A DNA stretch of 64,000 bases from Streptomyces thermolilacinus SPC6 (lineage in GTDB: Bacteria > Actinomycetota > Actinomycetes > Streptomycetales > Streptomycetaceae): positions 3,759,895-3,823,894 of the forward strand of contig NZ_ASHX02000001.1 in the NCBI RefSeq assembly GCF_000478605.2. The letters run 5' to 3'. Both the position numbers and the translations under genes were made by a program. Numbering within the stretch: the first letter of the stretch is position 1; the number at the start of each line of letters is the position of its first letter. A model generated the notes under the pieces. That model saw only the letters and a list, made by a program, of their open reading frames with translations, was not told the DNA's origin and searched no databases. Of the stretch, positions 51,029 to 59,117 are shown in pieces.

Positions 51029-51904
51029 GTGTTGACGTACGAGCGGCGGGGCTCGGGCCCCGTGGTCGTCCTCGTGCCTGGCCTGGGCGCCACCCGCGAC
51101 TTCTTCGCCCCGGTGGCGGCCGGCCTGGGCCGGGACCACACGGTCGTCGCGGTGGACCTGCCCGGCCACGGTGCGACCGCCCTGCGGGACGGCGCCGAGC
51201 CGACCCTGCGCGACGCGGCGGCCGGGCTGCGCGCGGTCGTCGAGAAGCTGGGCCTGAGCGACATCGCCCTGGTCGGCTGGTCGCTGGGCGCCACGGTCGC
51301 CTGGACCTACCTGGAGGAGTACGGCCCCCAGGGGGTGCGCGGGCTCGTGTCCTGCGAGCAGACGCCGTGGCTGCTGGCCGACGGCGGCTGGGAGTACGCG
51401 GCGTTCGGCAGCCTCGACGCGGCCGCCGCGAAGGACCTGCTGGAGCAGGTGCGGCAGGACCCCGGCGGCTTCGCGGAGAACCTGGTGCGCGGCTCCTTCG
51501 CGACCGGCTCCGAGCCCGACCCGGAGCTCGCCGACGACCTGGTGCGCAAGGCGCGCCGTACGGCACCGGCCGCGCTCACGGGACTGCTCGCGGACGTGCT
51601 GCGGCAGGACTGGCGGGAGCGGGTCGGCGCGCTGGGCGTCCCCACCCTGCTCGTCCACGGCGCCCGCAGCGGCGTCTACCCGCCGGAGGTGGGGACCTGG
51701 CTCGCCAAGACGGTCCCCGGGTCCCGGCTGGAGCTCCTCGAACACTCCGGTCACCTCTGCTTCCTGGAGGAGCCGGACCGGTTCTGCGCCGCCGTCCGTG
51801 GATTCCTGGCGTCCACCCGCAACGACACGGCCTCCGCCCGCCACGACACGGCGTCCGCCCGGCAGAGCACGCCGTCCTCCCGGCACGACACGAACGGAAG
51901 GTGA
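51029..51904 (+). CDS. Alpha/beta hydrolase
   Basis: A 291-aa hydrolase. The oxyanion motif is VVLVPGLGATRDFF, the nucleophile elbow VGWSLGATVAW (Ser), and the catalytic His is in LLEHSGHLCFLEEP; the Asp lies in the LLVHGARSGVYPP segment or nearby. It resembles small-molecule esterases and lactone/ester hydrolases. The last 25 residues carry a threefold SARxDT-like repeat. The start is GTG 51029; TTG 51032 is possible. In the cluster it could act as an esterase removing a protecting methyl ester, or as a type II thioesterase. Confidence 0.88.
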   Translation: MLTYERRGSGPVVVLVPGLGATRDFFAPVAAGLGRDHTVVAVDLPGHGATALRDGAEPTLRDAAAGLRAVVEKLGLSDIALVGWSLGATVAWTYLEEYGPQGVRGLVSCEQTPWLLADGGWEYAAFGSLDAAAAKDLLEQVRQDPGGFAENLVRGSFATGSEPDPELADDLVRKARRTAPAALTGLLADVLRQDWRERVGALGVPTLLVHGARSGVYPPEVGTWLAKTVPGSRLELLEHSGHLCFLEEPDRFCAAVRGFLASTRNDTASARHDTASARQSTPSSRHDTNGR

Positions 51905-51913
51905 CGACCTCAC

Positions 51914-52921
51914 ATGTCCACATCCACCGACCAGTTGGCGCAGCGGCTGTGCTGGATCTACCCGGACCGGGGCACCGTGCGCCAGCGCGCCGCCGAGGCC
52001 GACGCCATCTGGACCACGTACACGAAGATCGCCGCCGACTGCGGGCTGCGGATGTCCATCCACAAGTCCGAGGCGCTCGCCGCGGAGATGCCGGACGAGG
52101 GCGAGCCGCGGGTCTTCCTGGACGGTGAGCGGATCACGCCCGAGGACACGATCCTCGTCACCTCGCTGTGGTCGCTGCCGCACCAGGTGAACGAGGTGTG
52201 CAACCAGCTGTTCGCGTACTCGATCGTGGAGCAGGCCGGTTTCTACCTGCCGATCCATCCGCGCATGTCGTACATCACGACCGACAAGCTGGCCACGATG
52301 CTGTACCTGAAGGACAGCCCCGTGCGGCGCGTGCCGACCGTCCGGATCGGCACCGGCCGCGACGCGATCAGCCGCCACTACGAGCCCGCGCTGGCGAACC
52401 TGGAGTACCCGCTGCTGGTGAAGCCCGCCTACTGGGGCATGGGCATCGGCGTGTGCCTCGTGCGCAACGAGCACGAGCTGCGCGGCGTCATCGGCCTCGC
52501 GGGAGGCGCGGACACGGCCCTGGTCGTCCAGCCGTACCTGGGCGAGGGCGTCGAGGACTGGCGGGTGTACGTCATCGACGGCGTCCCGCACACGGTGCTG
52601 CGGCGCATCCCGCAGGGCGCGTCGCTGACGGCGAACCTCGTCAACGGCGGCCGCCTGGAGTACCCGCCGGTGCCGGACGAGCTGAAGGGCGCCCTCGAGT
52701 ACATCGCGCGGCAGCTGGACATGCCGTACTTCGCGGCCGACTTCCTGTGGGACGGCAAGCAGTTCTGGCTGTCGGAGGTGGAGCCGGACGGGGCCTGCGG
52801 CTACGCCCCGACGGAGGAGGTCGCCGCCATCCAGCGGCCCGTCATCGAGGACCGGTTCCGCGCGTACATCGCCGCGCACGCCCGCTGGATCGCGGAGCGG
52901 AACGGGGGCGGTGCCGCATGA
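51914..52921 (+). CDS. ATP-grasp amino acid/peptide ligase
   Basis: A 335-aa RimK-like ATP-grasp ligase. The pre-ATP-grasp fold is at the N-terminus; the ATP-binding lysine lies in YPLLVKPAYWGMGIGVCLVR; the late motif is YFAADFLWDGKQFWLSEVEP followed by DG. The usual metal-binding E-x-N reads E-x-E-x-D. Such ligases join an acyl phosphate to an amino group, for example to make dipeptides. It starts nine bases after the hydrolase stop and overlaps the next gene by four bases, so it is in the operon. Confidence 0.88.
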   Translation: MSTSTDQLAQRLCWIYPDRGTVRQRAAEADAIWTTYTKIAADCGLRMSIHKSEALAAEMPDEGEPRVFLDGERITPEDTILVTSLWSLPHQVNEVCNQLFAYSIVEQAGFYLPIHPRMSYITTDKLATMLYLKDSPVRRVPTVRIGTGRDAISRHYEPALANLEYPLLVKPAYWGMGIGVCLVRNEHELRGVIGLAGGADTALVVQPYLGEGVEDWRVYVIDGVPHTVLRRIPQGASLTANLVNGGRLEYPPVPDELKGALEYIARQLDMPYFAADFLWDGKQFWLSEVEPDGACGYAPTEEVAAIQRPVIEDRFRAYIAAHARWIAERNGGGAA

Positions 52922-54189
52922 CCGCGACGACCGGAACCGGGGCCGCGGGGACCGGGGCGGCCGGGACGGGAGCGGCGGGGACCGGAGCCGCGGGGAGCAT
53001 TCCCGCGCAGCCCCGGCCCGGAGGCGGCGCCGTCGAGACGATCGGCGAGCTGCCCTGGGAGGACGTGCTCGCGCAGGCCCGCGCCCTGGAGACCCGCGGC
53101 GGCGCGCCCGTGCCGCCCGGCGCGTCCCGCCTCACCGACCTGCCCGTGACCGGCCCGGACGAGATCCTGTCCGTCACGAAGACCGCGGCGGCGGGCCCGG
53201 GCGCCGTACTGATGTCCAGCGGCGGCACCACCGGCCGCCCCAAGCTCACCTACGTGCCGTACCACCAGGCGGTGGACCGGCTCCTGGAGCAGTGGCGCCC
53301 GCTGTCACCCGACAGTGTGATGCTGAACCTCTTCAACCCGGGCCGCATGTGGGCCTCCCACTACTACATGCAGACCTTCGCGGAGCGCTGCCGCTGCACG
53401 GTCATCCCGTCCGGTCCCTTCGCGCCGGACGACGTGGCGAACTGGGTGCCGATGCTGAAGGAGGTCGGCGTGGACACCCTCTGCGGCACCCCGACCGCCC
53501 TCGCCGACTTCGCCGAGGGCCTGCTCGCCGCCGGGGAGACCCTGCCGGTCACCACGGTCATCTGGATGGCCGAGCCGTGGACGGAGGCCAAGCACCGCGT
53601 CGTCGCCAAGGCCCTCCCCGAGGCCGGTTTCTGGGCCAACTACGGCTCCGTCGAGACGTACATCATCGGCACCAACACCCCCGCCTGCGACCTCCAGACC
53701 GTCCACCTCATGCCCGACCAGGTGCTGGAACTGGAGGAGAAGGGCGCGCTGCTGACCCGGCGCGGCACCGGCTGGACCATGCCCGCCGTCCGCTACCGGC
53801 TCGGCGACCGGCTCGCCCGCGCCGAGTGCCGCTGCGGCCGCCCCGACGCGCTCCGGGTGGTCGGCAGGGCCGACGACTCGGTCAGCCTGCGCAGCGCCCT
53901 GTTCAGCGTCGGCGACGTGATGCGGCACGCGCGGACCTTCCCCGGCGTGGAGGAGGCGCAGCTCGTGCTGACCCGGTCCACCGACGACCTGAAGGCCGCG
54001 ACCGCGCTGACCCTGGAGTACACCGGAGACGCCGACCCCGAGGCCGTACGGGCCCACCTCACCGCCGAGTTCTACCACCTGGCCGCCGTGCACCACCGGT
54101 TCCCGGGCGCGATCACGGCCCGCCGGGTGGGCAGACTGAGCCGCGTGGAGCGCACCAACAAGGTGCCGCCGGCCGTGTGGAGGGACTGA
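52918..54189 (+). CDS. PaaK-like AMP-dependent ligase with repeat N-terminus
   Basis: A 423-aa adenylating enzyme of the phenylacetate-CoA-ligase/coenzyme F390-synthetase type. Motifs: VLMSSGGTTGRPKLTYVPYH (ATP loop), GFWANYGSVETYIIG, RYRLGDRLARAECRCGRPD, and a late lysine in RVERTNKVPP. Residues 4-25 are a fourfold GTGAA-type repeat encoded by 15-bp units. It needs no carrier domain of its own. It overlaps the ATP-grasp gene (ATGA) and its stop abuts the exporter start. Confidence 0.88.
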   Translation: MTATTGTGAAGTGAAGTGAAGTGAAGSIPAQPRPGGGAVETIGELPWEDVLAQARALETRGGAPVPPGASRLTDLPVTGPDEILSVTKTAAAGPGAVLMSSGGTTGRPKLTYVPYHQAVDRLLEQWRPLSPDSVMLNLFNPGRMWASHYYMQTFAERCRCTVIPSGPFAPDDVANWVPMLKEVGVDTLCGTPTALADFAEGLLAAGETLPVTTVIWMAEPWTEAKHRVVAKALPEAGFWANYGSVETYIIGTNTPACDLQTVHLMPDQVLELEEKGALLTRRGTGWTMPAVRYRLGDRLARAECRCGRPDALRVVGRADDSVSLRSALFSVGDVMRHARTFPGVEEAQLVLTRSTDDLKAATALTLEYTGDADPEAVRAHLTAEFYHLAAVHHRFPGAITARRVGRLSRVERTNKVPPAVWRD

Positions 54190-55632
54190 GTGACCCCGGT
54201 GCAGCAGGAGACCGACCGCCGGAGCGGATGGCGGGCAAGCCCGTGGACGAGCCTGATCGTGCTCGCCCTCGGCTTCTTCCTGACGATGCTCGACGTGTCC
54301 ATCGTCAACATCGCCATCCCCGACATCCGCGACGACTTAGGCGCGTCGCTGTCGGACGTCCTCTGGGCGGTCAACGCCTACGTCCTGGTGGTGGCGGTGC
54401 TGCTGATCACCGCCGGGCGGCTCGGTGATCTGTACGGCCCCCGCAGGCTGTTCCTCGTGGGCGTCGTCGTCTTCACGGTGTTCAGCCTGGTCTGCGGACT
54501 GGCGCGGAACCCCGGGGAGCTGATCGCCGCGCGGGCCTTCCAGGGCCTGGGCGCCGCGCTCCTGCTGCCCCAGACCATGGCGATGATCGTCAGCCTGTTC
54601 CCCGCGGAGCGGCGCGGTCTCGCCCTGGGCGTCTGGGGGGCCGTCGGCGGTGTCGCCGCCGTCGTCGGCCCCTCCCTGGGCGGGCTGCTCGTCACCGCCC
54701 TCGGCTGGGAGTGGATCTTCTTCGTGAACGTCCCGGTCGGTGTCGCGGCGGTCGTGCTGACCCTGCTGGCCGTGCCGGACGTGCGGTTCGACCGGCGGCA
54801 CCGGCTCGACTGGGGCGGGATCGCGCTCGCCTCGGCGGGCCTGTTCTGCCTGACGTTCCCGCTCATGGAGGGCGAGCGGTTCGGCTGGGCGTGGTGGACG
54901 CTGGCGCTGCTCGCCGCCGCCGTGCCGGCCGGCGCAGCCTTCTACGCGCAGCAGCGCCGCCGCCAGGACGCCGAGCCGCTGGTGCCGTTCGCGCTGTTCC
55001 GGGACGGCGACTACCGGGCGATGATCGTGGTCGCCGCGTCCGTCGCGTTCGGGATCATCGGGCTGATGCTGCTGCTCACCCTGTTCTTCCAGTCCGCGCT
55101 GGGCTTCAGCGCCCTGAGCGCGGGTCTGGCGCTCGCCCCGCCCGCGGTGATCTCGACGGTGCTCGCGCCCTTCGCGGGCCGCCTCACCGACCGGTTCGAC
55201 GCGAAGGCGATCCTGCTGGCCGGGCTGCTCCTGACCGCCGCCGGAATGACCTGGACGGCCGCGATCATGGAGGTCGGCGCCGCGTGGGCGGCGTTCCTGC
55301 CGCCGATGGTCGTCATCGGACTCGGCAACGGCCTGCTGATCGCGCCCATGGCGGCCGTCGCCATGCGCGGGATGCCGCCGCAGCTCGCGGGCGCCGCGTC
55401 CGGGGTGCTGAACACCGTGCGGCAGCTGGGGCCCGTCACCGCCGTGACCCTCGTCGGCCTGCTGGTCCAGCGGCGGGTGCCGGGCGGGGAGGCCGCGTCG
55501 GCCGCCGCGTACGCCGGCACGCTCCAGCTGGGCATGGCGCTGCCGATCGCCGCGATCGTCGTCGGCGCCGTCGCCTGCGGGCCGGGCGCCCTGCGCGCCC
55601 TGGTGGCCGGCCCGCGCCGGGAGGTGCCGTAG
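54190..55632 (+). CDS. MFS exporter, DHA2 family
   Basis: A 480-aa drug:proton antiporter with about 14 helices: LGFFLTMLDVSIVNIAIPDI in helix 1, AGRLGDLYGPRRLFLVGVVV (motif A), and GVWGAVGGVAAVVGPSLGG (motif C). Its GTG directly follows the preceding stop (TGAGTG), so it is co-translated with the cluster. It most likely exports the product and gives self-resistance. Confidence 0.92.
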   Translation: MTPVQQETDRRSGWRASPWTSLIVLALGFFLTMLDVSIVNIAIPDIRDDLGASLSDVLWAVNAYVLVVAVLLITAGRLGDLYGPRRLFLVGVVVFTVFSLVCGLARNPGELIAARAFQGLGAALLLPQTMAMIVSLFPAERRGLALGVWGAVGGVAAVVGPSLGGLLVTALGWEWIFFVNVPVGVAAVVLTLLAVPDVRFDRRHRLDWGGIALASAGLFCLTFPLMEGERFGWAWWTLALLAAAVPAGAAFYAQQRRRQDAEPLVPFALFRDGDYRAMIVVAASVAFGIIGLMLLLTLFFQSALGFSALSAGLALAPPAVISTVLAPFAGRLTDRFDAKAILLAGLLLTAAGMTWTAAIMEVGAAWAAFLPPMVVIGLGNGLLIAPMAAVAMRGMPPQLAGAASGVLNTVRQLGPVTAVTLVGLLVQRRVPGGEAASAAAYAGTLQLGMALPIAAIVVGAVACGPGALRALVAGPRREVP

Positions 55633-55646
55633 CACTGCCGCCCGCG

Positions 55647-55714
55647 CCTCGGCCGGGGCGCGTTTCCCGGCCGGGAGGCCGCCTCGGCCGGGGCCCTGCC
55701 CGCCTCGGCCGGGG
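55647..55714. repeat. Three copies of a 12-bp GC motif
   Basis: CCTCGGCCGGGG at 55647-55658, 55682-55693 and 55703-55714, in the 259-bp gap between the exporter and the leuA-like gene. It may form a weak terminator-like structure. Confidence 0.55.
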
Positions 55715-55891
55715 GCCCGTCCCGGCCTGGGGTCCCGGCCGAGGTGCCCGTCGGCGGCCGGGGCGCCCAGCCCCAGGCATCCAGCCCGGGACACCCAATC
55801 CCGGTGCAGTCCGACGCCCCCTGCAGGGGCGCGCCCGCTGTCCGCTGTCCGCTGTTCCGACCGAGCCGTGTTTCAGGAGGGACCGACCCCC

Positions 55892-57619
55892 ATGAGCAAG
55901 GAAACGTTCCCCGCGGACCACTCCGGGCAGCGGGCGAGCACGCTGCCGTACGGGCGCTACCGCCCCGCCCCCGAGGTGGACCTGCCCGACCGGGTGTGGC
56001 CCACGCGCCGGATCACCAAGGCGCCGCGCTGGCTCTCCACCGATCTGCGCGACGGCAACCAGGCCCTGCCGACCCCCATGGACCTGGACCGCAAGACCCG
56101 GATGTTCCGGCTCCTCGTCGAGCTCGGCTACAAGGAGATCGAGGTCGGCTTCCCCGCCGCGAGCGAGACGGAGTTCGCCTTCGTCCGCAGCCTGATCGAG
56201 AACGACGAGATACCCGACGACGTACTGATCCAGGTCATCGTCCCCGCGCGCGAAGCGCTCATCAGACGCACCTTCGACGCGCTGGCCGGCGCCCCGCGCG
56301 CCATCGCCCACCTGTACAACTCCACCTCGCCCGCGCAGCGGCGCGTCGTCTTCGGCATGGACCGGACCGAGGTGGAGAAGCTCGCCGTGGACCACGCGCG
56401 GCTCTGCCGCGACCTCGCCGACCGGCACCCGGGCAGGATCGGCTTCCAGTACAGCCCCGAGTCGTTCTCACAGACCGAGCTGGACTTCGCGCTCCGGATC
56501 TGCGAGTCCGTCATGGACGTGTGGGAGCCGGAGGAGAACCGGGAGATCATCCTCAACCTCCCCTCGACGGTGGAGTGTTCGACGCCGAACGTCTTCGCCG
56601 ACCAGGTCGAGTGGATGAGCCGCCACCTGTCCCGCCGCGACCACGTGTGCCTGTCCCTGCACCCGCACAACGACCGGGGCACCGCCGTCGCCTCCGCCGA
56701 GCTGGGTCTCCTCGCCGGTGCCGACCGCGTCGAGGGCTGCCTGTTCGGCAACGGCGAGCGGACCGGCAACGTCTGCCTGACGATCCTCGCGCTGAACCTG
56801 ATGAGCCAGGGTGTGGACCCGCAGATCGACTTCTCCGACGTGGACGCCGTCCGGCACGTCGTGGAGACCTGCACGGGCATGCGCGTCCCCGAGCGCTACC
56901 CGTACGCGGGCGACCTCGTCCACACCTCGTTCTCCGGCTCCCACCAGGACGCCATCAACAAGGGCCTGCGCGCCCTGGAGCGGGACGCCGCCGAGCGGGG
57001 CGTGCCGCGCGACACGTACCCGTGGGACGTGCCGTACCTGCCGATCGACCCGAAGGACATCGGCCGCTCGTACCAGGCGATCATCCGCGTCAACAGCCAG
57101 TCGGGGAAGGGCGGCGTCGACTACCTGCTGTCCACCGCGCACGGGCTGAAGCTGCCGAGGGGCCTCCAGACGGAGGTGGCCGCGCTGGTGCAGCGGGTCA
57201 CCGACGGGGAGGGCCGGGAGGTGGCGCCGGACGAGCTGTGGTCGCTGTTCCGGGCCGAGTACCTGCCCGCCGAGCCGCGGACCGTCCTGCTGGGCCACCG
57301 GAGCGCGCCGGGGGAGCGGGGGCAGACCACCGTGAAGGCGGAGATCTCCGTGGACGGCGAGTCGCGGGCGCTGAGCGGCGCGGGCCCCGACCTTCTCGCC
57401 GCGTTCGCCGACGCGCTCGCCGAGACGGGCGTGGAACCGGTCGTCCTGGAGCACGCCGAGCACCCGGCCACCCTCGACGGCACGCCGGGCACGATGGCGT
57501 ACGTCAGGACCCGCGTCGGCCGGGACGCCTTCTGGGGCTGCGCCTTCGGCCCCGACGCGCCGACGGCGTCGCTGCGGGCCCTGTGCGCGGCCCTCCACCG
57601 CCACGACCGCTCGCGGTGA
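55892..57619 (+). CDS. 2-isopropylmalate synthase-like enzyme (LeuA paralogue)
   Basis: A 575-aa HMGL-like condensing enzyme. The metal-site Asp is in STDLRDGNQALPTPM (Asp51, Asp54); the HxHxDRG motif is SLHPHNDRGTAVA (His257, His259); GNGERTGNVCLTILA binds substrate; the C-terminal regulatory domain is retained. Core LeuA joins acetyl-CoA and 2-oxoisovalerate. In this cluster it probably condenses acetyl-CoA with a branched 2-oxo acid to make an alkylmalate for the product, as in belactosin and cystargolide. The ATG at 55892 follows AGGAGGGA. It overlaps the next gene by four bases. Confidence 0.92.
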   Translation: MSKETFPADHSGQRASTLPYGRYRPAPEVDLPDRVWPTRRITKAPRWLSTDLRDGNQALPTPMDLDRKTRMFRLLVELGYKEIEVGFPAASETEFAFVRSLIENDEIPDDVLIQVIVPAREALIRRTFDALAGAPRAIAHLYNSTSPAQRRVVFGMDRTEVEKLAVDHARLCRDLADRHPGRIGFQYSPESFSQTELDFALRICESVMDVWEPEENREIILNLPSTVECSTPNVFADQVEWMSRHLSRRDHVCLSLHPHNDRGTAVASAELGLLAGADRVEGCLFGNGERTGNVCLTILALNLMSQGVDPQIDFSDVDAVRHVVETCTGMRVPERYPYAGDLVHTSFSGSHQDAINKGLRALERDAAERGVPRDTYPWDVPYLPIDPKDIGRSYQAIIRVNSQSGKGGVDYLLSTAHGLKLPRGLQTEVAALVQRVTDGEGREVAPDELWSLFRAEYLPAEPRTVLLGHRSAPGERGQTTVKAEISVDGESRALSGAGPDLLAAFADALAETGVEPVVLEHAEHPATLDGTPGTMAYVRTRVGRDAFWGCAFGPDAPTASLRALCAALHRHDRSR

Positions 57620-58878
57620 GGGCCGGTCGCATACCCGGGGCGCCCGGCGGCGGGCGGCCGCCGGTGGTGCGGGCGCTGACGCTGGACGGGATGTTCTCCG
57701 CGGCCGCCCGCCGCCACCCGGACGCGGTCGTCGTACGGGAGGGCAGGCGCGTCCTGTCGTACGGGAGGGCAGAGGAGCGGGCCGCGCGCCTCGCGTCCGC
57801 GCTGGTGCGGCACGGGCTCCAGCTCGGCGACCCGGTCGTCGTGCACTGCGCGGACCACCGGCAGTCGGTGGTGGCGCAGCTGGCGGTGCTGAAGGCGGGC
57901 GGGGTGTGCGTGCCCGTCCCGCGCGACGCACGCGGGGCGGCGGGGCCGCGGGTCTCGGCGCTGACCGGGGCGCGGGCGGTGCTGTGCGGCGGCTTCGCCG
58001 TGCCGCTGTGGCGCCACCACGAGCTGGTCGTCGACCTCGACGACGCCGAGGTGTGGCGGCGCGTCGGCGCCCTGGAGCCGGAGCCGTCGCTGCCGCACTC
58101 GGGGCCGGTGGACGCGGCGTACCTGCTGACCCCGGCCGCCGAGCCGAACGGGTACCTCACGGACCACCGGGCGTGGCAGTACCACCTGGCGGCCCGCGTC
58201 CGGGCGGCCGGACCCGCCGGACTGGCGCTGACCGCGACCCGCGGGCCGGGCACCCCGGCGGCCCTGTCGGCGCTGTGGTGGGCGGTCGCGGGCGGCGGCA
58301 CGTACGTCCCGTGGCGGCCGGGCCTTCTCGTGGCGGGCGGGTCGGCGGGCAGCCGCGTGGCGGTGTTCTCGCCGGAGGAGTACGGCCGTGTCCTGAAGTC
58401 CGTGCGGGGCGGGACGCCGCCGTTCGGCACGGCGGTGGTGCTGGGCGGGGCGTGCCCGCCGGAGCTGGTCGCGCACCACTTCGACGCGCTGCCCGGGGTG
58501 CGGCTGCGCGCCGAGTTCGCCCCGGCGGGCGGCGCGCTGCCGTGGACGGCGCGGGACCTGTCGCCGCTGCCCGACGGGGGCGCGTCCGGGGTCGGTGTGG
58601 GGCGGCCGCTGCCGCACGTACGGGTGTGGGCCGTGGACGGGGACGGTACGCCGCTGCCGCCGGGGTGCGTGGGGGAGCTCGTGGCGTCGGGCCCGGCGGT
58701 GCCGTTCGAGAGCCTGCGGCCGCGGTGCCCGGCCCTCGGCGACGAGGGCGCGGAGCCGATGCGCTCGTCGTGGCTGGGCCTGCGCCGCGCCAACGGCACG
58801 GTGGAGGTCACGGCCCGGGGCGCGGGCCACCGGTACGGCACGGCGGCACTGTCCCGGCAGGCGGTGGGCGCGGGGTGA
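57616..58878 (+). CDS. Degenerate AMP-binding protein (probable pseudoenzyme)
   Basis: A 420-aa protein with the fold of an adenylation N-domain (MFSAAARRHPDAVVVREGRR, LQLGDPVVVHCADHRQSVVA, CVGELVASGPAV). The catalytic motifs are gone: the ATP loop reads LLTPAAEPNGYLTD where SGSTGxPKG belongs, the YGxTE motif reads EFAPAGG, the TGD Asp is absent, and there is no C-terminal subdomain or lysine. It starts with GTG overlapping the leuA-like stop, so it is translated with it. It may be a scaffold, an allosteric partner or a decaying gene. Confidence 0.8.
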   Translation: MRAGRIPGAPGGGRPPVVRALTLDGMFSAAARRHPDAVVVREGRRVLSYGRAEERAARLASALVRHGLQLGDPVVVHCADHRQSVVAQLAVLKAGGVCVPVPRDARGAAGPRVSALTGARAVLCGGFAVPLWRHHELVVDLDDAEVWRRVGALEPEPSLPHSGPVDAAYLLTPAAEPNGYLTDHRAWQYHLAARVRAAGPAGLALTATRGPGTPAALSALWWAVAGGGTYVPWRPGLLVAGGSAGSRVAVFSPEEYGRVLKSVRGGTPPFGTAVVLGGACPPELVAHHFDALPGVRLRAEFAPAGGALPWTARDLSPLPDGGASGVGVGRPLPHVRVWAVDGDGTPLPPGCVGELVASGPAVPFESLRPRCPALGDEGAEPMRSSWLGLRRANGTVEVTARGAGHRYGTAALSRQAVGAG

Positions 58879-58903
58879 GCCGCCGGGCGCGGCGGTGCCG
58901 GAC

Positions 58904-58971
58904 GGTGCGCGTGCGGTACGGCGGAGGGGCGGGGCGGGATGGTGCGCGTGCGGTACGGCGGAGGGGCGGGG
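58904..58971. repeat. Perfect 31-bp direct repeat
   Basis: The same 31 bases occur at 58904-58934 and 58941-58971, beginning GGTGCGCGTGCGGTACGG. They lie in the gap after the cluster. No open frame explains them. Confidence 0.85.
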
Positions 58972-59032
58972 GCGGGCGGTACGCACCGGGGTGCGGCGAT
59001 GCGGTGCGCGGCCGGCCGCGTGCCCGAGCCGG

Positions 59033-59069
59033 GGCCGACCGGCCGGCCGTGGTGACCGGCCGGTCGGCC
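59033..59069. terminator. Bidirectional terminator closing the gene cluster
   Basis: GGCCGACCGGCCGG (59033-59046) pairs perfectly with CCGGCCGGTCGGCC (59056-59069); 14-bp stem, 9-nt loop. It sits between the end of the cluster (plus) and the end of the serine protease gene (minus). Confidence 0.85.
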
Positions 59070-59117
59070 GCCGTGCTGCTCACGCCCTGGTGCGCCTCAC
59101 GCCCCGGTGCGCGCCGC

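Noticed and set aside
44144..58878. Pyochelin-like thiazoline siderophore cluster
   Set aside because: There is no salicylate synthase, reductase, second Cy module or iron-regulated box; the LeuA-like and ATP-grasp genes do not fit.
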